A stretch of DNA of 64,000 bases from Chitinophagaceae bacterium. Its GTDB lineage: Bacteria > Bacteroidota > Bacteroidia > Chitinophagales > Chitinophagaceae. How positions within the stretch are numbered: position 1 is the stretch's first letter; the number at the start of each line of letters is the position of its first letter. A program made the translations under genes and the position numbers. The stretch spans positions 35,188 through 99,187 of the forward strand of contig JABFRU010000032.1 of assembly GCA_013140985.1 (NCBI GenBank). Direction: 5' to 3'. The notes under the pieces were generated by a model. It worked only from the letters and a program-made list of their open reading frames with translations. It made no database searches and was not told where the DNA came from. Below, one piece after another: positions 37,650 through 47,624 of the stretch.

Positions 37650-38495
37650 CTACTCTTCATCAGGAGGGACAAGACTGGGGGCATCTTTATCCAGCATTTC
37701 ATCCATGTTCCGGTCATCAGAGATCTTACCAGCTTCTTCCAGCATCCGCATGTCTTTGGCATCCTGTAAGAATTCGGAAGCAAAAATAAAATCATTCAGG
37801 CGTTGGTTCTTACTGAAGATAATTTCTTTTTTGTTGCCTTCCCACTCTTTATTGCCTTTGTACATGTATAAGATATAATTCCCTATTTCCATCACACTGT
37901 TCATATCGTGGGTGTTCACCACGGTAGTAATGTTGTATTCCAATGTGATCTCTTTGATCAGCCGGTCAATTACCAGTGAGGTTTGTGGATCCAGACCTGA
38001 ATTGGGTTCATCACAAAAAAGATATTTCGGATTCAATACAATGGCACGGGCAATACCCACTCTTTTTTTCATGCCGCCACTCAATTCTGCAGGATATTTT
38101 TTATTGGTATCAACAAGATTCACTCTTGCCAATACTTCATTAACCCTGTCTAATTTTTTCTTGTGACTCCAGGTGGTGAACATGCTTAGGGGAAACATTA
38201 TATTTTGCTCTACGGTAAGACTGTCAAAAAGAGCAGATCCCTGGAATAACATCCCGATCTCTTTTCTTATTTCCGTTTTTTCTTCGTTAGACATGGCAGT
38301 AAAATCCTGACCACTATATAATACATGACCGCCATCGGGTTCAAATAATCCTACCATGCATTTCATCAGTACCGTTTTGCCACTGCCGCTGGCGCCAATG
38401 ATGAGGTTGCACTGCCCGGCTTTCATCACAGCGCTTACATCCTCTATCACTGTTTTGTCGCCAAAAGTTTTCTTTATGTTCTTTACTTCTATCAT
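37650..38495 (-). CDS. mlaF: ABC transporter ATPase, MlaF-like
   Basis: A 281-residue ATPase. Walker A GASGSGKT at residues 34-41, signature LSGGMKKR, and Walker [14 protein letters not shown] are complete. The sequence is most like MlaF of the phospholipid-transport Mla/MCE system. The C-terminus carries an acidic tail (about residues 245-281) rich in Asp, Glu and Met. It overlaps the MlaE permease gene by 4 nt. No MCE-domain (MlaD) gene is visible here; in Bacteroidota it may be elsewhere. Confidence 0.92.
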   Translation of the reverse strand: MIEVKNIKKTFGDKTVIEDVSAVMKAGQCNLIIGASGSGKTVLMKCMVGLFEPDGGHVLYSGQDFTAMSNEEKTEIRKEIGMLFQGSALFDSLTVEQNIMFPLSMFTTWSHKKKLDRVNEVLARVNLVDTNKKYPAELSGGMKKRVGIARAIVLNPKYLFCDEPNSGLDPQTSLVIDRLIKEITLEYNITTVVNTHDMNSVMEIGNYILYMYKGNKEWEGNKKEIIFSKNQRLNDFIFASEFLQDAKDMRMLEEAGKISDDRNMDEMLDKDAPSLVPPDEE

Positions 38496-39235
38496 TGTTT
38501 TAACAACAGGGCTGACAGGATATAATCAGCAAATAATATAACGATACAACTTACTACTACAGCTTTGGTGCTGGCTCTGCCAATTTCCAATGCACCGCCT
38601 TTTACATAATAACCATAAAATGCAGCAACGCTTGAAATGATAAAAGCAAATACATAAGCTTTGACCAGGGCAAAGAAAACATTGTAGGGAACAAAATATT
38701 CAAGCAGCCCTTTGTCATATATGTTTCCTGAAATAATGCCAGCTGAGACACCCGCTATCCGGCCTCCCAGGATACCGAGCACCATGGCGATAACAACGAG
38801 CAAAGGGATCATCAATAATGCTGCTATTATTTTGGGAAGAATGAGATATGTTTTTGTGTTGATGCCCATTATTTCCAATGCATCTATTTGTTCACTGACC
38901 CGCATATTACCCAATTCACTGGCAATACGGCTGCCGGCAACACCCGCCAGTACGATACATACCAATGTCGGTGCAAATTCAAGTATCACTGTATCTCTTA
39001 CAATTTGTGCAATGGTAGAACGGGGGATCAGGGGTGTTACCAACTGGTAAGCTGTTTGAATGGTGGATACAGCACCGATAAAAACAGAAATGATCGCTAC
39101 TATTCCCAATGAGCCGACACCAATTTCTGTACACTGGTGAATGAATTCTTTCCAATACATCCTGCCGTTTTCCGGTTTGGAAAACATCCCTTTGATCATC
39201 AGAAGGTAACGGCCTATGTCGGAAAAGATCGTCAT
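38492..39235 (-). CDS. mlaE: ABC transporter permease, MlaE family
   Basis: A 247-residue inner-membrane permease with about five to six hydrophobic spans. The family core includes ELGNMRVSEQIDALEIMGI, VAGSRIASELG and YFVPYNVFFALVKAYVFAF. It should form the membrane channel of a lipid transporter between inner and outer membrane with the MlaF ATPase, whose ATG overlaps its stop codon. Preceded by a 7-8-bp word array instead of a recognisable promoter. Confidence 0.93.
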   Translation of the reverse strand: MTIFSDIGRYLLMIKGMFSKPENGRMYWKEFIHQCTEIGVGSLGIVAIISVFIGAVSTIQTAYQLVTPLIPRSTIAQIVRDTVILEFAPTLVCIVLAGVAGSRIASELGNMRVSEQIDALEIMGINTKTYLILPKIIAALLMIPLLVVIAMVLGILGGRIAGVSAGIISGNIYDKGLLEYFVPYNVFFALVKAYVFAFIISSVAAFYGYYVKGGALEIGRASTKAVVVSCIVILFADYILSALLLKQ

Positions 39236-39240
39236 TGGGA

Positions 39241-39376
39241 AGTTTAGAGTTTCGAGTTTACTTGTTTAAAGGTTTAAAAGTTTGATGGTTTAATGGTTAA
39301 GAAAACTTCATAATCGTAAGGAGTGTTACAAATTTAAAGAACCTTAAACCATTAAACGTTAAACCCTTAAACTTCC
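39241..39376. repeat. Inverted GTTTAA-word array upstream of mlaE
   Basis: Left arm 39242-39300 holds eight words starting GTTT or GTTA, spaced 7-8 bp. The right arm 39342-39376 holds the inverse words TTAAACCA, TTAAACG, TTAAACCC and TTAAACTT. It fills the gap between mlaE and the end of the malic enzyme gene, whose stop codon (39367-39369) and final codons lie in the right arm. Confidence 0.7.
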
Positions 39377-41709
39377 TTATTGGTTTTACGAAAACGTTTC
39401 CACCACTTGGATTTTTTTACGATCTCATCCGTGGCGGCTTTACTTTTTATTTGTGCATCCACTACGGCTATCAGTGCCATATTCAAAATACTTCTTACTG
39501 AACTCCCTAATTGCAGAATATGCACCGGCTTATTCAGTCCTAATAGAATAGGACCCACCGCATCGGCTGTTTCTAATTCTTTCATCAGGTTATACGCAAT
39601 ATTGCCGGATGCAAGATTCGGGAATATCAATGTGTTCACATCTTTATCCACCAGTTCGCAGAAAGGATAATTCTCTTTCATCAACTCTTTATTGAAAGCA
39701 ACACTGGCCTGCATTTCTCCATCCACCAGCAGGTTGGGCATTTTTGTTTTGACGATCTTCCTTGCTTCTGCTACCAATCTTGCTTCGGGTGAATTACTGC
39801 TGCCGAAATTAGAATAACTCAGCATCGCCACCCGGGGAATGATATTGAAATTGCGAACCTCTTTGGCTACCATCAATGTGATATCAGCCAGTTCTTCTGC
39901 TGTAGGATTAAAATTGACCGTAGTATCTGCTAAGAACAACGGGCCTTTTTTAGCCAGCATCAGGTACATGCCCGCAATATTCTTTACACCATCTTCTGTA
40001 CCGATACACTGCAGTGCAGGCCTTATCGTATCAGGATAGTTTTTTGCAAGACCCGATATCATACAATCCGCATCACCGCATTCCACCATCATACAACCAT
40101 AATAATTGCGGTCCTTCATCACTTTTTTAGATTCATATGCATTGAAACCTCTTCTTCCTCTTTTGGCGAAAAATATTTCTGCATATTTATTTCTTCTTTC
40201 TTCCACTTCATCACTGCGGGGGTCAATGATAGGAATATCTTCCAGGTCAATGCCATTGGAAGCTGCAATATTTTTGATCTTGGTTACATCGCCCAGCAAC
40301 AAAGGATAGCCAACACCTTCATCATATACGATCTGTGCAGCTTTGAGAATTTTTACATTATCGGCTTCTGCAAAAACGATACGTTTCGGTTCACGGCGGG
40401 CTTTGTTACCGATGATCCTCATCACCTGGTTGTCGAGCCCTAATCGTTTATTTAAATTGGTCACATAAGTATCCCAATTCTGAATAGGCTGTTGTGCTAC
40501 GCCGCTTTCCATCGCAGCTTTGGCAACAGCAGGGGCAACGGTAGCCAGCAATCTTGGATCAAGTGGTTTGGGGATAATATAATTCTCGCCGAAGATGATG
40601 TTCTTTTCGCCATAGGCCATGTTCACCATATCCGGTACCGGTGTTTTTGTAAGATCGGCCAAAGCCTTTACTGCAGCCAGTTTCATTGCTTCGTTGATCT
40701 GCGTGGCCCTTACATCCAATGCGCCACGAAAGATATAAGGGAAGCCCAATACATTGTTAACCTGGTTAGGATAATCACTGCGGCCCGTCGCCATGATCAG
40801 ATCTTTTCTTGCTCCGGTTGCGTCTTCCCAGCTTATTTCAGGATCTGGATTGGCCATCGCAAAAACAATCGGGTTCTTTGCCATGCTCTTTACCATTTCC
40901 GGTGTTATGCAGTTCCCCTGGCTTAATCCAATGAATACATCGGCATCTTTCATCGCTTCAGCCAATGTCATTTCTTTATCAGCATTGGCATATTCGATCT
41001 TTAGTTCATCCAACTCCGTTCTTCCTTTATGCAAAACACCTTTACTGTCGAACATCAAAAAATTCTCATGCTTTGCACCCATCGCTTCATACAAACGGCT
41101 GCAGGCAATAGCAGCGGCGCCGGCGCCATTCACTACAAACTTTGCTTTCTCAATTTTTTTCTTTTGAATTTCCAGCGCATTCAATAGGGCTGCGGCGCTG
41201 ATGATGGCTGTTCCATGCTGGTCATCATGCATCACCGGTATCTTCAGTTGTTCTTTTAATTTCTTTTCAATATAAAAACAACCGGGTGCTTTGATGTCTT
41301 CTAAATTGATGCCCCCAAAAGTGGGTTCTAATGCTTTTACGATCTCGACAAATTTTTCCGGGTCTTTTTCATTGATCTCGATATCGAATACATCAATGTC
41401 CGCAAAAATTTTGAACAACACACCTTTACCTTCCATCACCGGCTTGCTGGCTTCGGGACCTATATCACCCAGGCCCAATACAGCCGTGCCATTACTGATG
41501 ACCGCCACTAAATTTCCTTTGGCGGTGTATTTATAAACGTTCTCAACGTTGGCGGCAATTTCCAAACAAGGCGCTGCCACACCGGGGCTATACGCAAGAG
41601 AAAGGTCTCTTTGTGTTTTGGCTTCTTTGGTAGGAACAACTTCTATTTTACCTGGTCTTCCTTTGGAGTGATATTCAAGTGCCTGTTGCTTTCGAAGTTC
41701 GTTTGACAT
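39367..41709 (-). CDS. maeB: NADP-dependent malic enzyme with phosphotransacetylase domain
   Basis: A 780-residue MaeB-type enzyme decarboxylating malate to pyruvate. Residues 1 to about 160 are the malic N-terminal domain ([31 protein letters not shown]). Residues about 160-400 are the NAD(P)-binding domain ([16 protein letters not shown]). Residues about 430-770 are a phosphate acetyl/butyryl-transferase-like domain ([33 protein letters not shown]) that usually serves regulation by acetyl-CoA rather than catalysis. Full length. Monocistronic, by appearance. Confidence 0.95.
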   Translation of the reverse strand: MSNELRKQQALEYHSKGRPGKIEVVPTKEAKTQRDLSLAYSPGVAAPCLEIAANVENVYKYTAKGNLVAVISNGTAVLGLGDIGPEASKPVMEGKGVLFKIFADIDVFDIEINEKDPEKFVEIVKALEPTFGGINLEDIKAPGCFYIEKKLKEQLKIPVMHDDQHGTAIISAAALLNALEIQKKKIEKAKFVVNGAGAAAIACSRLYEAMGAKHENFLMFDSKGVLHKGRTELDELKIEYANADKEMTLAEAMKDADVFIGLSQGNCITPEMVKSMAKNPIVFAMANPDPEISWEDATGARKDLIMATGRSDYPNQVNNVLGFPYIFRGALDVRATQINEAMKLAAVKALADLTKTPVPDMVNMAYGEKNIIFGENYIIPKPLDPRLLATVAPAVAKAAMESGVAQQPIQNWDTYVTNLNKRLGLDNQVMRIIGNKARREPKRIVFAEADNVKILKAAQIVYDEGVGYPLLLGDVTKIKNIAASNGIDLEDIPIIDPRSDEVEERRNKYAEIFFAKRGRRGFNAYESKKVMKDRNYYGCMMVECGDADCMISGLAKNYPDTIRPALQCIGTEDGVKNIAGMYLMLAKKGPLFLADTTVNFNPTAEELADITLMVAKEVRNFNIIPRVAMLSYSNFGSSNSPEARLVAEARKIVKTKMPNLLVDGEMQASVAFNKELMKENYPFCELVDKDVNTLIFPNLASGNIAYNLMKELETADAVGPILLGLNKPVHILQLGSSVRSILNMALIAVVDAQIKSKAATDEIVKKSKWWKRFRKTNKEV

Positions 41710-41808
41710 ACATGGTTATTTTAGTTCATCTTACTTCACTGTCCACTCAAACGGGAGGTGCAATGTACGGAATAAAATTTTGAAGAAAATCACTTCTAAA
41801 TCAGTTAG

Positions 41809-42066
41809 TTAGTCATGAAAATACCATGTACTATCATAACTGCGGAAGGTTCTTATATGCCAGCCGTCAACACTATAACTTAATTCAAATTCTGAATCTA
41901 ATGAGTCGTAGGAATAAGCATAGCGGTTTGCCTTTCTGTCTTTATCGATCCGGGAGAGAGTTGAGGGAAAACGATGATTGATCTTTTTGTATTCATATAT
42001 CCTATGAATAATTCTATTTGCATTTCTTTTTTTGATAGCATGATTGATCCTATATGTGCAACAAGT
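41809..42066 (-). pseudogene. Possible remnant of a short coding sequence
   Basis: An 85-codon open stretch on the minus strand with no ATG, beginning right after an in-frame TAA. Its last 43 residues look protein-like: RYAYSYDSLDSEFELSYSV, then DGWHIRTFRSYDSTWYF. The upstream part is Arg/Lys/Ile-rich and less convincing. A second frame overlaps it (87 codons from 42161). This could be the 3' end of a decayed gene in a 534-bp gap that otherwise holds only a heptamer array. Confidence 0.25.
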
Positions 42067-42140
42067 TTAGTTCTTTCATTAAGAAGAGGAATTATAGGTG
42101 TGATAATAAATGATAAAGAAGTAAGGAAGAAGTCTAATGA

Positions 42141-42182
42141 TCGATATTCAACACTCAACACTCAATGCTCAATATTCACAAT
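42141..42182. repeat. Single-arm 7-bp-period array
   Basis: Six exact-length heptamers: TCGATAT, TCAACAC twice, TCAATGC, TCAATAT, TCACAAT. The words match those of the array at 29336-29419, but no inverted arm is nearby. It lies 62 nt downstream of the orphan gene at 42244. Confidence 0.7.
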
Positions 42183-42243
42183 GTGACGATTTTTTCTTAT
42201 TCGCCTATAACAATCAGCACAATCTTGAAATAGCATATTACTA

Positions 42244-43011
42244 CTAACTGTCAGTTACTGGCTGATTTTCCGGATCGCTTCCGTGAACTTGAATTAGAGG
42301 ATTTTGGTCGCAGGCAAAATCATAATAATGAGGCCTTCCGCTTAACTGGATCATAAATTGGTCTATATATCCTCTGAAATCATTAAAATCTGCATGACCG
42401 CCTACCGTAAAACGGATACCGCCACCAGCATTAAGATCATTCGTCGTGTTAATAATCCTCAAGTTATTGAATCCTGGCATTGCCAGTAACGTTGGTAATT
42501 GGAAAAATGCTGGTAAGCCAGGCGGAGCCGGATATTGTGGTGTGACTTGAAAATACTGCCACCAACCATGCCTCGCATTCCAATTCTGCCAAACACTTTG
42601 CAGAACACCGGGTATGGTGCTATTGTACTCATGTTGAATCGTTGGGTCATAAAGAATGTTGAATTCAGCTACATCATCACCATTAATATCTACCTGAAAT
42701 GCAAGGTTTGGAGCTGATTGATTGATATTCGAAACAATAAATGTGTTATAGTGTAGCCTAGCTATTTCAGCTAACCTAACGCCATGGAATTTCGTATTTC
42801 TGAGACGAACCCTCCTAAGGGTGGAATCTGCAGAAGTTGGAAGGGATAATTGTACTGCCCCTCGTTTTGAGAGCGGACTGGCCGGATTGAATGGCGGGCA
42901 TTTAATAGCGACATTTTCTGTAGCATGGATTACTGTGGTAATACCTGAAGTTATATTAACTTGGTCTTTGACCCAGCCTAGATTTTCAAAATTAGATTTG
43001 TTTACTATCAT
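42244..43011 (-). CDS. Orphan protein, no recognised family
   Basis: A 255-residue protein from ATG 43011. There is no signal peptide or membrane span. It is rich in Asn, Pro and aromatic residues, with beta-type segments (TVIHATENVAIKCPPFNP, LHYNTFIVSNINQ, FQVDINGDDVAEFNILYDP) and a Trp-rich patch (SVWQNWNARHGWWQYF). I do not recognise it. It is isolated between the malic enzyme and an M20 hydrolase, with an apparent gene remnant downstream, which suggests an accessory insertion. The even codon pattern and length support a real gene. Confidence 0.7.
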   Translation of the reverse strand: MIVNKSNFENLGWVKDQVNITSGITTVIHATENVAIKCPPFNPASPLSKRGAVQLSLPTSADSTLRRVRLRNTKFHGVRLAEIARLHYNTFIVSNINQSAPNLAFQVDINGDDVAEFNILYDPTIQHEYNSTIPGVLQSVWQNWNARHGWWQYFQVTPQYPAPPGLPAFFQLPTLLAMPGFNNLRIINTTNDLNAGGGIRFTVGGHADFNDFRGYIDQFMIQLSGRPHYYDFACDQNPLIQVHGSDPENQPVTDS

Positions 43012-43118
43012 TATTTACTTTTTTAGCAGATTCAATTTATGGAGCCACTTAGGTGACGCTTTTCAAATGTAGTATAATTGAAGCTCTAAAATTTCTGAAC
43101 CAGCCACCTAAATAGTTT

Positions 43119-44300
43119 TTACTGAAAATTTACCCCGCCCCCCAGCCACGCCATCATCCCCATCCCAATTTCAATAGCGGATTCATCAATATTAAAAACA
43201 GGAGTATGTACACCGGCAGTTATGCCTTTTGACTTATTCATTGTTCCCAAACGATAAAAACAGGCTGGTATTTGCTGCGCATAATAACCAAAATCTTCTG
43301 CACCCATACGGAGCTCGGTCTCACTTACATTTTCATCACCCATATATTCTTTGGCTTTACTCATGGCATCGGCAGTTAGCTTTTCATTATTCATTACACA
43401 GGGATAACCTACATCAATATGAATATCCAACTCACCACCCATCGAATGAACAAGCTCAGTTGAAGTTTTTTTAATGAGTTCATGTGCTTTAAAGCGCCAT
43501 GTCTCATCCATGGCCCTGAATGTTCCCATCAGTTTCACTTCATTGGGAATAACATTGGTCGTATTACCAGCATTGAATGAGGTAATAGAAAGCACAGAAG
43601 GATTGAATGGATTATTATTCCGGCTGATGAGTTGCTGCAATGCAATTACCAAATGCGAACTGATCAGGATCGGATCAATAGTCAGATGCGGAGAAGCAGC
43701 ATGGCCACCTTTTCCTTTTACAGTAAAATACAATTCATCAGCGCTGGCCATTACTTTACCCCCACGAAAACTCAGTTGGCCAACTTCTAAAATTGTATTG
43801 ACATGTAAGGCAAGAATAGCCTGTGGTTTTGGATCTTCCAGTACACCATCTTTTATCATCAGCGAAGCGCCGCCGGGATTTTTTTCTTCACCGGGTTGAA
43901 AGATCAGCTTTATTGTTCCTTCCCATTCATTTTTTAATTCATTCAAAATTTTTGCAGCGCCAAGTAAACAAGTGGTATGTACATCATGCCCGCAGGCATG
44001 CATCACACCTTCATTCTTTGACTTATAAGCGACATCATTTTCTTCTTTGATTGGTAATGCATCCATGTCGGCACGGAGGGCAATAATTCTTTTACCCGGG
44101 TTCTTCCCTTTGATCAATCCAACAACACCGGTAGTAGCTTTTACTTCAAATGGAATTCCGAATGATGTGAGTTTGCTTTGGACGAATTTCGATGTTTCAA
44201 ATTCCTGGTAACTTAATTCAGGATGTGCATGTAAATGATGGCGGACCTCAATGAATTCAGGGGCATATTGTTTCGCCAGCGCTTTGATCGTTGATTGCAT
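43119..44300 (-). CDS. M20-family amidohydrolase (hippurate/N-acyl amino acid type)
   Basis: A 393-residue metallohydrolase cleaving N-acyl or N-carbamoyl amino acids. Metal and catalytic motifs are visible: ALRADMDALPIKEE, MHACGHDVHTTCLLGAAKIL and FQPGEEKNPGGA, with a late AEDFGYY and GVHTPVFNIDE. No signal peptide, so cytoplasmic. The exact acyl substrate cannot be read. The gene upstream on the same strand is a SPOR-domain protein, 16 nt away. Confidence 0.92.
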   Translation of the reverse strand: MQSTIKALAKQYAPEFIEVRHHLHAHPELSYQEFETSKFVQSKLTSFGIPFEVKATTGVVGLIKGKNPGKRIIALRADMDALPIKEENDVAYKSKNEGVMHACGHDVHTTCLLGAAKILNELKNEWEGTIKLIFQPGEEKNPGGASLMIKDGVLEDPKPQAILALHVNTILEVGQLSFRGGKVMASADELYFTVKGKGGHAASPHLTIDPILISSHLVIALQQLISRNNNPFNPSVLSITSFNAGNTTNVIPNEVKLMGTFRAMDETWRFKAHELIKKTSTELVHSMGGELDIHIDVGYPCVMNNEKLTADAMSKAKEYMGDENVSETELRMGAEDFGYYAQQIPACFYRLGTMNKSKGITAGVHTPVFNIDESAIEIGMGMMAWLGGGVNFQ

Positions 44301-44316
44301 CCGGCAAAAATAAGAT

Positions 44317-44784
44317 TTAAGGGTCTATATCATCATCTTCATCATCAAGACCTTTATCTGATTTTACTTCAATGATATCTGGTATTACAAAAACACCTTT
44401 GGGAAAATAGGTACTCATTCTTTTCTGGTAGGCTTCTGCATCTTTGCGGTCTTTGAAATTACCGGCTTTTACACGGAAATAGGGAGATTGATACCAGAGA
44501 TAAGCTTTTAGTTCACGGAAATAGGTATAGACTTTTGTTTTGGCAGCCAAAGCTTCTTCCCGGTTATTGGTACTGATGATCATCAGGCGAAAACCTTTGT
44601 CTGTTTTTCTTCCTTCACGGGTCGAAACCTCATTGATCGTAGCCTGTTTTTTTACCAACTGGTCAAGACGGGCATCTTTATGTACGATAACAGTATTGCT
44701 GTCCGGCAATGCCGCTGTTGTATCAACCTGGGCAAAAGATTGGATGCTGAATAAAAAAGCAATAATTAGTAAAATGAATTTCAT
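44317..44784 (-). CDS. SPOR-domain exported protein
   Basis: A 155-residue protein with a signal peptide (MKFILLIIAFLFSIQSFAQ). A C-terminal SPOR-like domain covers about residues 65-140 (GFRLMIISTNNREEALAAK, YFRVKAGNFKDRKDAEAYQK). SPOR domains bind denuded peptidoglycan at division sites. The tail is Asp/Glu-rich. ATG 44784 is preferred over ATG 44793, which would add MRH before the signal peptide. Confidence 0.85.
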   Translation of the reverse strand: MKFILLIIAFLFSIQSFAQVDTTAALPDSNTVIVHKDARLDQLVKKQATINEVSTREGRKTDKGFRLMIISTNNREEALAAKTKVYTYFRELKAYLWYQSPYFRVKAGNFKDRKDAEAYQKRMSTYFPKGVFVIPDIIEVKSDKGLDDEDDDIDP

Positions 44785-44814
44785 GTGTCGCATAAGGTCA
44801 AAAATCTTACCAAT

Positions 44815-44935
44815 TTTTAGTTTAAAGTTTAATAGTTTAATGTTTAAGGTTGTTTTAGCTTGAAGTTCGTAATCTGTATTGAAATTTCCAGTGAATGAAC
44901 TTTAAACTATTAAACATGGACCTTAAACTCTTAAT
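44815..44935. repeat. Inverted GTTTAA-word array before the SPOR gene
   Basis: The left arm (44819-44851) has words GTTTAAA, GTTTAATA, GTTTAAT, GTTTAAG. The right arm (44899-44935) has TTAAACTA, TTAAACA and TTAAACTC. The stop codon of the short ALDH gene (44931-44933) lies within the right arm. Confidence 0.7.
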
Positions 44936-45884
44936 ATCCTCCTCCCGCACTGGCAATATTCTCTATCGGGTGCCAGGTAGTTTTTATTTCCTGGCAATCC
45001 ATGATAAAATAAGGGGACTGGCCTTCACCGGTTTCCCATTTCACTTTATCGTAGAAAAAAATACGTTTCAAATTTTGCGCTGACTTTTCCCTCATCATTT
45101 TCTGTACCTCAGAATTATTTTCACAATAAATGGTTGCATTCACATCCATATGATCTACAAACCAACTGGCTAACTCTGATGGTTTGCCTGTTAAAATATT
45201 AACAACAGCTCCCGGCAGGTCGGAGGAGTTCAATACTTCAGCAAAAGTAACGGAGCAAAGCGGTTTTGTTTCTGAAGCGAGAACAACACAGGTATTACCG
45301 CCGGCAATGACCGGTGCAATAACAGAGACCAATCCAAGCAATGAATCATTTTGCGGAGCAATGATAGCTACCACACCCATTGGTTCGGGAACAGAAAAAT
45401 TAAAATGAGAACTGGCAACAGGATTTACAGAGCTGAATAATTGCTGGAACTTATCACACCATCCTGCATAATAGATCAAACGGTCGATAGCCAGGTTCAC
45501 TTCTTTTTCAGCTTTTGCTTTTGAAGCATCCTGCTGCATCAATTCATCGATGAACTGTGCTTTTCTTCCTTCCAGCATCTCGGCCATGCGGTAAAGGATT
45601 TGAGAACGGTTGAATGCGGCCCTGCCACTCCAGCCGCTTACTGCGCCTCTTGCTGCAACCACAGCGTCACGGAAATCTTTTCTTGAACTTAAGCAAACAT
45701 TCGCCAGTTTTTTCCCGGCCGCATTGGTTGGAATATAATAACGGCCAGATTCCGTTCTCGGGAATTGCCCGCCGATATAAATTTTATAGGTCTTCAATAC
45801 TTCCAGCCGACCGGACAATTTCTTTTTTTCCAAACCATTTTCACTGATGCTGAGTGAAGACTTTTTGATCGATGTTTTTTCCAT
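44931..45884 (-). CDS. Short, apparently inactive aldehyde dehydrogenase-like protein
   Basis: A 317-residue ALDH homologue. It keeps the N-terminal fold (KIYIGGQFPRTESGRYY, AAFNRSQILYRMAEMLEGR) and part of the cofactor-binding region (EPMGVVAIIAPQNDSLLGLV, APVIAGGNTCVVLASETKPL). It lacks the ELGGK glutamate and the catalytic-cysteine segment, and ends about 180 residues earlier than a normal ALDH. It follows the full-length ALDH gene on the same strand. A complete ALDH plus a truncated inactive one is the domain plan of ALDH16, here split into two genes; the role is then probably structural. Confidence 0.88.
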   Translation of the reverse strand: MEKTSIKKSSLSISENGLEKKKLSGRLEVLKTYKIYIGGQFPRTESGRYYIPTNAAGKKLANVCLSSRKDFRDAVVAARGAVSGWSGRAAFNRSQILYRMAEMLEGRKAQFIDELMQQDASKAKAEKEVNLAIDRLIYYAGWCDKFQQLFSSVNPVASSHFNFSVPEPMGVVAIIAPQNDSLLGLVSVIAPVIAGGNTCVVLASETKPLCSVTFAEVLNSSDLPGAVVNILTGKPSELASWFVDHMDVNATIYCENNSEVQKMMREKSAQNLKRIFFYDKVKWETGEGQSPYFIMDCQEIKTTWHPIENIASAGGGY

Positions 45885-45889
45885 AAACT

Positions 45890-45924
45890 TTCTTATTTCT
45901 GATTTCTTATTCCTTATTTTTCAT
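45890..45924. repeat. 7-bp-period array between the two ALDH genes
   Basis: Five exact heptamers: TTCTTAT, TTCTGAT, TTCTTAT, TCCTTAT, TTTTCAT. This is the same word family as the signal-peptide array at 9078-9119. It occupies nearly the entire 43-nt gap. Confidence 0.7.
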
Positions 45925-45927
45925 TTT

Positions 45928-47418
45928 CTAAACAACATTCACATATGCAGAAAGCCCATGCAATCCGCCTTCTCTTCCAAATCCACTTTCTTTATAGCCA
46001 CCAAAGGGAGAGGAAGGATCGAACTTGTTGAATGTATTGGCCCATACCACACCGGCTCTCATTCGTCGGGTCATGTTGAATATCTTCGAACCTTTATCCG
46101 TCCACACACCAGCGCTTAATCCATACGGACTGTTATTTGCTTTCTCGATCACTTCATCATCTGTTCTGAAAGTAAGTACTGATAATACTGGTCCGAAAAT
46201 TTCTTCCTGTGCTATACGATTGCTTTGTGCGACATTAGTGAACATTGTTGGCCTGCACCAAAAACCTTTATTCGGAACAGGGCAGGAGCTTTGATACATT
46301 TCAGCGCCTTCTTTTTTACCGATGTCCAAATATTTATGGATCGTTTCCAATTGACCTTTTGAATTGATAGCGCCGATATCGGTATTCTTATCCAATGGGT
46401 CGCCAACGATCAGCGATTCCAAACGATCTTTTAATTTTCTTATTACTTCTTTGGCAACCGACTCCTGCACATATAATCTTGAGCCGGCACAACAAACATG
46501 TCCCTGGTTAAAATAAATTCCATTGATCACCCCTTCCACAGCCTGGTCGATCGGGGCATCTTCGAAAATGATATTAGCAGCTTTACCGCCCAATTCTAAT
46601 GTTGCTTTTTTATTCGTTCCGGCAATAGCTCTTTGAATAATTTTTCCAACATCTGTTGAACCGGTAAAAGCAATTTTATTGATGTCAGGATGATTAACGA
46701 TAGCAGCACCTGTTGCCCCTGCGCCGGTAATGATATTTACAACTCCCGGTGGCAGACCTGATTCCTGGATAATTTCTGCAAGCTTCAATGCAGTGAGTGA
46801 AGTTGTCTCAGCCGGTTTTAATACAACGGTATTACCAGTTGCAATGGCCGGTGCAATTTTCCATGCCGCCATTAATAAAGGAAAATTCCAGGGAATGATC
46901 TGTCCCGCAACACCCAATGGTTCTGTAGTCCTGTTAGGAAAAGCATATTCCAGTTTATCAGCCCAGCCTGCATAATAAAAGAAATGATTGGCAGCTGTGG
47001 GCACATCAAAGTCGCGGCTCTCTCTTATTGGTTTACCACCATCCAATGATTCAATGATCGCCAGTTCCCTTGCTTTTTCCTGTATCATCCTTGCAATTCG
47101 GAAAATATATTTGGCTCTTTCTTTGGCCGGCATCTTCTTCCAAACTTTTTCATAGGCCGCCCTGGCCGCCTTCACGGCTTTATCAACATCGGCTGTACTT
47201 GCTTCAGCTATTTCAGATAATTTTTCTTCCGTAGCCGGGTTGATCGTATCAAAATATTTATTGCCGGAAGGTTTTTGCCATTCACCATTGATAAAAAGAT
47301 CGTACTGCTTATTGATCGTAGCAGCGCTTTTACTTTCCGGTGCCGGTGCATAGCTCCACGATGTATCAAATTTTAATTTGATCGTATTACTCTTTGCTAT
47401 TTTCTTTTTTGTAGCCAT
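45928..47418 (-). CDS. NAD(P)-dependent aldehyde dehydrogenase
   Basis: A 496-residue active-type ALDH. The cofactor and active-site segments IIPWNFPLLMAAWKIAPA, FTGSTDVGKIIQ, TLELGGK, and the catalytic Cys309 in GHVCCAGSR are all intact. Next to deoC it probably oxidises acetaldehyde from deoxyribose 5-phosphate to acetate, but it could be broad in substrate range. It is followed on the same strand by a shortened ALDH-like protein. A palindrome-rich region separates it from deoC. Confidence 0.93.
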   Translation of the reverse strand: MATKKKIAKSNTIKLKFDTSWSYAPAPESKSAATINKQYDLFINGEWQKPSGNKYFDTINPATEEKLSEIAEASTADVDKAVKAARAAYEKVWKKMPAKERAKYIFRIARMIQEKARELAIIESLDGGKPIRESRDFDVPTAANHFFYYAGWADKLEYAFPNRTTEPLGVAGQIIPWNFPLLMAAWKIAPAIATGNTVVLKPAETTSLTALKLAEIIQESGLPPGVVNIITGAGATGAAIVNHPDINKIAFTGSTDVGKIIQRAIAGTNKKATLELGGKAANIIFEDAPIDQAVEGVINGIYFNQGHVCCAGSRLYVQESVAKEVIRKLKDRLESLIVGDPLDKNTDIGAINSKGQLETIHKYLDIGKKEGAEMYQSSCPVPNKGFWCRPTMFTNVAQSNRIAQEEIFGPVLSVLTFRTDDEVIEKANNSPYGLSAGVWTDKGSKIFNMTRRMRAGVVWANTFNKFDPSSPFGGYKESGFGREGGLHGLSAYVNVV

Positions 47419-47510
47419 AATTTTTTATTTAACCAGCGACATTAACACGGATCATCACCTGTTGCGTCGCACTCTTCATCGTTCTGTAATTCTATTCAAC
47501 AATAATGTCA

Positions 47511-47593
47511 CCCCTACGGGGTTCTATTCAACATCCTCTTCATACATTCCCCGGATTTCATCCGGGGCTACCAATATTTCGCCCCTACGGGGC
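47511..47593. repeat. Cluster of three GC-rich palindromes
   Basis: CCCCTACGGGG at 47511-47521. CCCCGGAT/ATCCGGGG with a TTC loop at 47549-47567. GCCCCTACGGGGC at 47581-47593. They stand out from AT-rich surroundings and look like REP-type elements common in Bacteroidota. They lie between the ALDH start and the end of the small acidic gene. Confidence 0.75.
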
Positions 47594-47624
47594 TATAAAA
47601 ATTTCGTTCACCTTTCTATAATTT

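Noticed and set aside
37562..37795. Upstream extension of sucD
   Set aside because: It overlaps the end of mlaF, has no SucD-like residues, and the family start is at 37561.
39367..41709. Active phosphotransacetylase in the malic enzyme C-terminus
   Set aside because: In MaeB-type enzymes this domain is generally regulatory, and catalytic residues cannot be confirmed by reading alone.
41974..42186. Plus-strand 70-codon open frame in the maeB-orphan gap
   Set aside because: It has unusual composition and runs into the heptamer array. The minus-strand tail in the same place looks more coding-like.
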